From Candidatus Parcubacteria bacterium (lineage in GTDB: Bacteria; Patescibacteriota; Minisyncoccia; Minisyncoccales; JAGLUP01): a stretch of 6,583 nucleotides of DNA. The stretch covers positions 1 to 6,583 of the forward strand of contig JAGLUP010000008.1 of the NCBI GenBank assembly GCA_023134715.1. The letters are read 5' to 3'. The translations under genes were made by a program, and so were the position numbers. The notes below the pieces were generated by a model, which searched no databases, had not been told where the DNA came from, and worked only from the letters and a program-made list of their open reading frames with translations. Shown here one piece after another: positions 4,743 to 6,583 of this stretch (position 1 is the first letter of the stretch; the number at the start of each line of letters is the position of its first letter).

Positions 4743-4770
4743 ATTCTAACAAATTATTAATTAAAAGCAA
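4743..4770 (-). promoter_or_regulatory. Candidate promoter for the thioredoxin-glutaredoxin-gap operon
   Basis: On the minus strand TTGCTT (4770-4765) and TAGAAT (4748-4743) are separated by 16 nt, and the -10 box is preceded by TGT, giving an extended -10 pattern (TGnTAGAAT). Transcription would start near 4736, only about 2 nt before the ATG at 4734, implying a nearly leaderless message. That fits the lack of a Shine-Dalgarno motif. The site lies in the 40-nt gap after the beta-helix gene, and the -35 box is just past that gene's stop codon. Confidence 0.4.
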
Positions 4771-4774
4771 ATTA

Positions 4775-6583
4775 TTATGGAATATAATCGCCACTCAAAG
4801 ATAAATTATCTGCATTATCTGCATTTAATGTATAAGGATTATCACAAAATCCATCTGTATTTGAATCAACGCAGTTATCAGAATATCCATTTCCTGAAGG
4901 ATTTGTCCAATAATTACCTCCTATCTCTGGTCCATTTCCGTAGATTCTTGTTCCTGTTTGTTTTGCTATGTTCCAGTGATTCGTATAAATTGTTCCTCCG
5001 AAACCAATATGATTCGTGTTGTTAAATAAGTTGTTATAAATTAAATTTGCACTACTCTCTCCTGCGTTTAAAAGATGCATTGCATAAGATATTCCTGTTC
5101 CTCCTGGTGAACCAGTGCTATATCCCGCAACTCCCCCCATGCCTCCTGCCAAACTAGAAATTATATTACTGGAAAAAGTATCACCATTTGAAGATGACAA
5201 ATAAATCCCTGTTGAAATTCCTCCTGTGCCTCCGTTATAATAAAACCCGCCCGCGCCTCCTGTGCCTCCTGTTAGATTAGAGACTGTATTAGCGGAAAAA
5301 GTATCACCATTTGAAGATGACAAATAAATCCCTGTTGAAATTCCTCCTGTGCCTCCGCCATCATAACATCCGCCCGCGCCTCCTGTGCCTCCTGTTAGAT
5401 TAGAGACTGTATTAGCGGAAAAAGCGTTACTTTCTGAATTTAACAGGTATATACCTGCTGAAATTCCTCCCACGCCTCCTAAAGAACTAAATAATCCGCT
5501 TGATCCAGACATTCCTTCAAAATTAGCTATAATATTATTCTCAACTATTGAATCAGTTATATTAATGAAAGCTAAGCCCGTAGAAATTCCTCCTGTATCA
5601 CCCGAATAAATTGAACCGCCGATTAACATTGGTATTGTGCTGACTTCTATATTAAAATTTGAAATATTTAAATTGGATTGATCGTAAAAGTATAAAATAG
5701 GTTTTCCATCTATTGTATTTAATTTATTGCTGTCTGGAACATTATCAGAACCATAAATTATTGTCAAAGTAACAATATTGTTATATGAATTAATATCAAG
5801 CCATACTCCCGCTGATGCGCCAGGCGAACCATCTGACCCATTACATCCTGTTGCGCCGCCTATTCCGCTTATCAAATTTGATATGCTATTTGAAGTTAAT
5901 GTATTACTATTTGAAAATGACAAATAAATCCCTGTTGAAATTCCTCCTGTGCCTCCTGATCCCTGACCAGTATCAGCCCCTCCTGCGCCTCCTGTTAGAT
6001 TAAAAATTGTATTAGAATGCAAGCTATTGCCCGATGAGGCAGACAAATAAATCCCTGTTGAAATTCCTCCTGTACCCGATGGATCGCCATATTTAGCAAT
6101 TCCTCCTGTGCCTGCTATCAAATCTTTTATGACATTATTAGAAATCGTATTATTTAAAGATTTTGAATAAATTCCTACTGCTGTTCCTCCCAAACCTCCG
6201 GGTTGATCGCTGACCGTAGATCCTCTGGTGCCGTACAAATCCTGAATAGTGTTGCTGTCTATATTTCCGTTATCCGCTCCTGTATCAAAATAAATTCCTG
6301 TTTGCCAATTCGTAATTACGCAATTTTTTATTGTTGTGTTAAGCTGATTTGAATAAATCGCATATTTATTATCTTCGCTTGCTCCGTTTAAATTAAAACT
6401 TCCATTAATTGTATGCCCCTGACAATCAAAAACAATATTTGGCGCGGTTATATCTATGCAATATGAAAATGTTGAATTTACAATATCCGACGTTAATAAA
6501 TAATTTGCTCCTTCTTGATCCAATGTTAAGCAATTAGAAACTTCTATGCCTTCACTCCCTCCTCCATATTCTATCCCTCCTCC
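4775..6583 (-). CDS. Secreted NosD-like beta-helix protein with glycine-rich repeats (5' end outside window)
   Basis: The reading frame stays open to the window edge, giving 602 visible residues; the true start and any signal peptide lie upstream. The TTG at 6521-6523 is not the start, because family-like sequence (SNCLTLDQEGANYLLTSDI) runs through it. The first part (YCIDITAPNIVFDCQGHTI, then NTTIKNCVITNWQTGIYF) is the usual opening of NosD/pectate-lyase-like right-handed parallel beta-helices. The middle holds about nine rungs of the type GGISTGIYLSSSNGDTFSAN, most followed by an insert rich in GG and GGTGG, with a 41-residue period where intact. The end has GGNYWTNPSGNGYSD and DSNTDGFCDNPYTL, a common C-terminal module with an acidic calcium-loop-like motif. 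No catalytic residues stand out, so a surface or adhesive role is likelier than enzymatic activity (inference). Confidence 0.82.
   Translation of the reverse strand, partial: GGGIEYGGGSEGIEVSNCLTLDQEGANYLLTSDIVNSTFSYCIDITAPNIVFDCQGHTINGSFNLNGASEDNKYAIYSNQLNTTIKNCVITNWQTGIYFDTGADNGNIDSNTIQDLYGTRGSTVSDQPGGLGGTAVGIYSKSLNNTISNNVIKDLIAGTGGIAKYGDPSGTGGISTGIYLSASSGNSLHSNTIFNLTGGAGGADTGQGSGGTGGISTGIYLSFSNSNTLTSNSISNLISGIGGATGCNGSDGSPGASAGVWLDINSYNNIVTLTIIYGSDNVPDSNKLNTIDGKPILYFYDQSNLNISNFNIEVSTIPMLIGGSIYSGDTGGISTGLAFINITDSIVENNIIANFEGMSGSSGLFSSLGGVGGISAGIYLLNSESNAFSANTVSNLTGGTGGAGGCYDGGGTGGISTGIYLSSSNGDTFSANTVSNLTGGTGGAGGFYYNGGTGGISTGIYLSSSNGDTFSSNIISSLAGGMGGVAGYSTGSPGGTGISYAMHLLNAGESSANLIYNNLFNNTNHIGFGGTIYTNHWNIAKQTGTRIYGNGPEIGGNYWTNPSGNGYSDNCVDSNTDGFCDNPYTLNADNADNLSLSGDYIP
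5171..5416 (-). repeat. Near-identical 123-bp tandem repeats within the beta-helix gene
   Basis: Units 5171-5293 and 5294-5416 match almost perfectly except for a short segment at about 5235-5248 versus 5358-5371 (the FYYN versus CYDG insert). A third, diverged unit continues from 5417. The same 123-bp spacing occurs between 5919 and 6042, where a segment reading ISTGIYLS on the minus strand recurs. Synonymous sites are conserved too, pointing to recent duplication or gene conversion. Confidence 0.9.

Noticed and set aside
4777-6003. Plus-strand open frames opposite the beta-helix gene
   Set aside because: They arise from low-complexity antisense sequence such as repeated CCTCC and do not resemble proteins.
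6521-6523. TTG as the start of the beta-helix gene
   Set aside because: The frame stays open upstream to the window edge and encodes family-like sequence before it, so the gene is truncated by the window, not started here.
208-6583. Alternative genetic code (UGA as glycine or tryptophan)
   Set aside because: All recognised genes read through in the standard bacterial code without in-frame TGA, tryptophans checked use TGG, and stops are TAA or TAG; the window gives no sign of recoding.

Overview
The window is AT-rich and tightly packed, with every credible gene on the minus strand, so transcription runs from position 6583 towards 1. The gene set suggests a Candidate Phyla Radiation (Patescibacteria, possibly Parcubacteria) bacterium: an exported NosD-like beta-helix protein, a PaaX-like protein with a Cas2-type C-terminal domain and no CRISPR locus, a short glycolytic operon with small redox proteins, and gene starts without clear Shine-Dalgarno sequences. 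This placement is inference from gene content, not a marker-gene assignment. No in-frame TGA is seen and all seven stops are TAA or TAG, so the window does not test UGA recoding.

Layout in transcription order. (1) 6583-4775: the 3' part of a large secreted right-handed beta-helix protein made of about 41-residue units, each a helix rung followed by a glycine-rich insert; its 5' end lies beyond the window. (2) 4734-2721: a probable operon of a membrane-anchored thioredoxin-fold protein (CPHC), a 77-residue glutaredoxin (CPYC, GTG start) and NAD-type glyceraldehyde-3-phosphate dehydrogenase, with 14-nt and 2-nt gaps, closed by a strong bidirectional terminator. (3) 2476-1865: the PaaX/Cas2-like protein. 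(4) 1581-208: a two-gene unit encoding a membrane-anchored DUF1287 protein and a SanA-like DUF218 protein, 9 nt apart, ended by one terminator and followed by a second terminator-like hairpin.

The most unusual content is intergenic. Two small elements recur between transcription units. Element A is a 36-nt imperfect palindrome (CATAACAAA arms around an invariant 16-nt GC-rich core, TCTCGCCGATCGACCT); there are five copies. Element B is a terminator-like hairpin (GCTATCC/GGATAGC, followed on the minus strand by TTTTTT); there are five copies. The order along the minus strand is gap-B-A-[paaX-like]-A-B-A-B-A-[DUF1287-sanA]-B-A-B. Where the arms differ between copies, the changes keep G-U pairs in minus-strand RNA but would give A/C mismatches in plus-strand RNA, and one copy has a longer matched stem. 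This suggests a transcribed, structured RNA element rather than plain repeat DNA. Two copies also share a further 54 bp holding a possible promoter, so a module may end one transcript and start the next. I do not recognise this repeat family.

The three non-coding stretches (1-207, 1582-1864, 2477-2720) are each under 300 bases and consist largely of these elements plus A/T-rich promoter-like sequence. No tRNA, rRNA, transposase, insertion-sequence end or CRISPR array was seen.
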